DNA of 64,000 nucleotides from Mesobacillus jeotgali (GTDB lineage Bacteria > Bacillota > Bacilli > Bacillales > Cytobacillaceae): positions 1,287,526-1,351,525 of the forward strand of contig NZ_CP025025.1 in the NCBI RefSeq assembly GCF_002874535.1, read 5' to 3'. A model generated the notes under the pieces. The model was given only the letters and a program-made list of their open reading frames with translations, searched no databases and had not been told where the DNA came from. Below are positions 63,652-64,000 of the stretch, piece after piece. Position 1 is the first letter of the stretch; each line of letters begins with the position of its first letter. Both the position numbers and the translations under genes were made by a program.

Positions 63652-64000
63652 TTAATGGGTTCCTCCTGTATTCTTGTTCAAATAATGAGCCAGCCCCATG
63701 GAGCTCACATTTACATCGAGATATAGCAGATCATATATCGGATGCTGCTCTGGCAGTCCCAGCTGGTTCAAGTGAGTTTTAATTTTATCATAAAGTTTCT
63801 GTGTAATGTACTCAACTTGCTTTTCTGGATTCTTTTCCTCCAGGACTACCTTTCTTGCTTCTTCAACGAAAACTTCAAGCCAACTCTCCACTTGCCTGAA
63901 AGCTTCAGATGGTTTTTCTGACATGCCATAATGTCCAAAATAAATTCGCTCTACTCCGAGTTCCTTAAAACGGCCTATGGAATGAAGCATCTTTTCCGGA
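63652..64000 (-). CDS. Metallo-beta-lactamase-fold hydrolase, C-terminal part (5' end outside the window)
   Basis: The frame is open to the window edge. The visible end has GVERIYFGHYG, typical of a late metal-binding His in MBL-fold proteins, then a helical C-terminal domain. It lies directly upstream of and is co-transcribed with the glutaredoxin-like gene. The catalytic HxHxDH lies outside. Confidence 0.65.
   Translation of the reverse strand, partial: PEKMLHSIGRFKELGVERIYFGHYGMSEKPSEAFRQVESWLEVFVEEARKVVLEEKNPEKQVEYITQKLYDKIKTHLNQLGLPEQHPIYDLLYLDVNVSSMGLAHYLNKNTGGTH

Noticed and set aside
1-64000. CRISPR array, prophage, insertion sequence, tRNA or rRNA genes
   Set aside because: No regularly spaced identical repeats with unique spacers, no transposase or integrase frame, and no tRNA cloverleaf or rRNA-like sequence was noticed; the tandem arrays have diverged units without unique spacers.

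Overview
The window looks like a chromosomal segment of an endospore-forming member of the Bacillaceae. The base composition is moderately AT-rich, ribosome binding sites are strong GGAGG-type, GTG and TTG starts are common, and it carries spore and Bacillus-specific genes (sspD, spo0E, sigI-rsgI, clpE with CtsR boxes, mhqR, ykuD, ykyB). From memory, the gene order follows the B. subtilis stretch sigI-rsgI-sspD-ktrD-ykrP-kinE-mtn-spo0E-mhqR-clpE-ykvI-ykvS-ptsHI-ykwB-ykwC-patA-cheV-ykyB-ykuD-ykuE-ykuI, with species-specific insertions. The genus cannot be fixed from the sequence alone; a Mesobacillus- or Cytobacillus-like organism is a guess.

Layout. 1-5.4 kb: tail of an acidic/basic low-complexity protein, the heat-shock sigma factor pair sigI-rsgI, sspD, a Ktr/Trk potassium channel subunit and small spore-type proteins. 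5.4-8.4 kb (minus strand): a B12-binding radical SAM protein and an acyltransferase-3 membrane protein. 8.6-12.0 kb: a two-gene 2-oxoacid:ferredoxin oxidoreductase. 12.2-13.7 kb: a kinE-like sensor kinase split by one in-frame TAG. 14.1-20.9 kb: an ArsR-type regulator and the methionine salvage genes mtnU, mtnE and mtnWXBD, the last group behind a SAM riboswitch. 21-25.2 kb: spo0E and a complete fixABCX set. 25.5-34 kb: a hemerythrin protein, an Fsr-type exporter, a kinase-fold protein, LemA-TPM, MhqR and an M3 peptidase. 34-43 kb: RND pump, ClpE, YkvI, a lipoprotein, a CPBP protease and small proteins. 43.4-47.1 kb: MoxR-DUF58-membrane protein operon. 47.4-49.4 kb: ptsHI. 50-64 kb: the ykwB-to-ykuI block with chemotaxis, cell wall and c-di-GMP genes, ending in a glutaredoxin and the end of a metallo-beta-lactamase-fold gene.

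The most interesting signal is regulatory. Three transcription units that handle low-potential electrons or oxygen/iron (2-oxoacid:ferredoxin oxidoreductase, fixABCX, hemerythrin) each have an Fnr/CRP-type palindrome centred exactly 29.5 bp upstream of the first base of a -10-like hexamer, which is the geometry of a class II (-41.5) activator site. The hemerythrin site is a perfect TGTGA-N6-TCACA, while the other two have one mismatch each. Together they suggest a small oxygen-responsive regulon linking ferredoxin reduction and electron bifurcation.

The gaps between genes are also rich in repeats: three copies of a 185-290 bp interspersed element (one lies between the SAM riboswitch terminator and mtnW), and three unrelated arrays of tandem hairpin units (near 14.9, 34.0 and 49.7 kb). 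Three very small basic proteins carry a motif resembling the GPR protease cleavage site of spore proteins.
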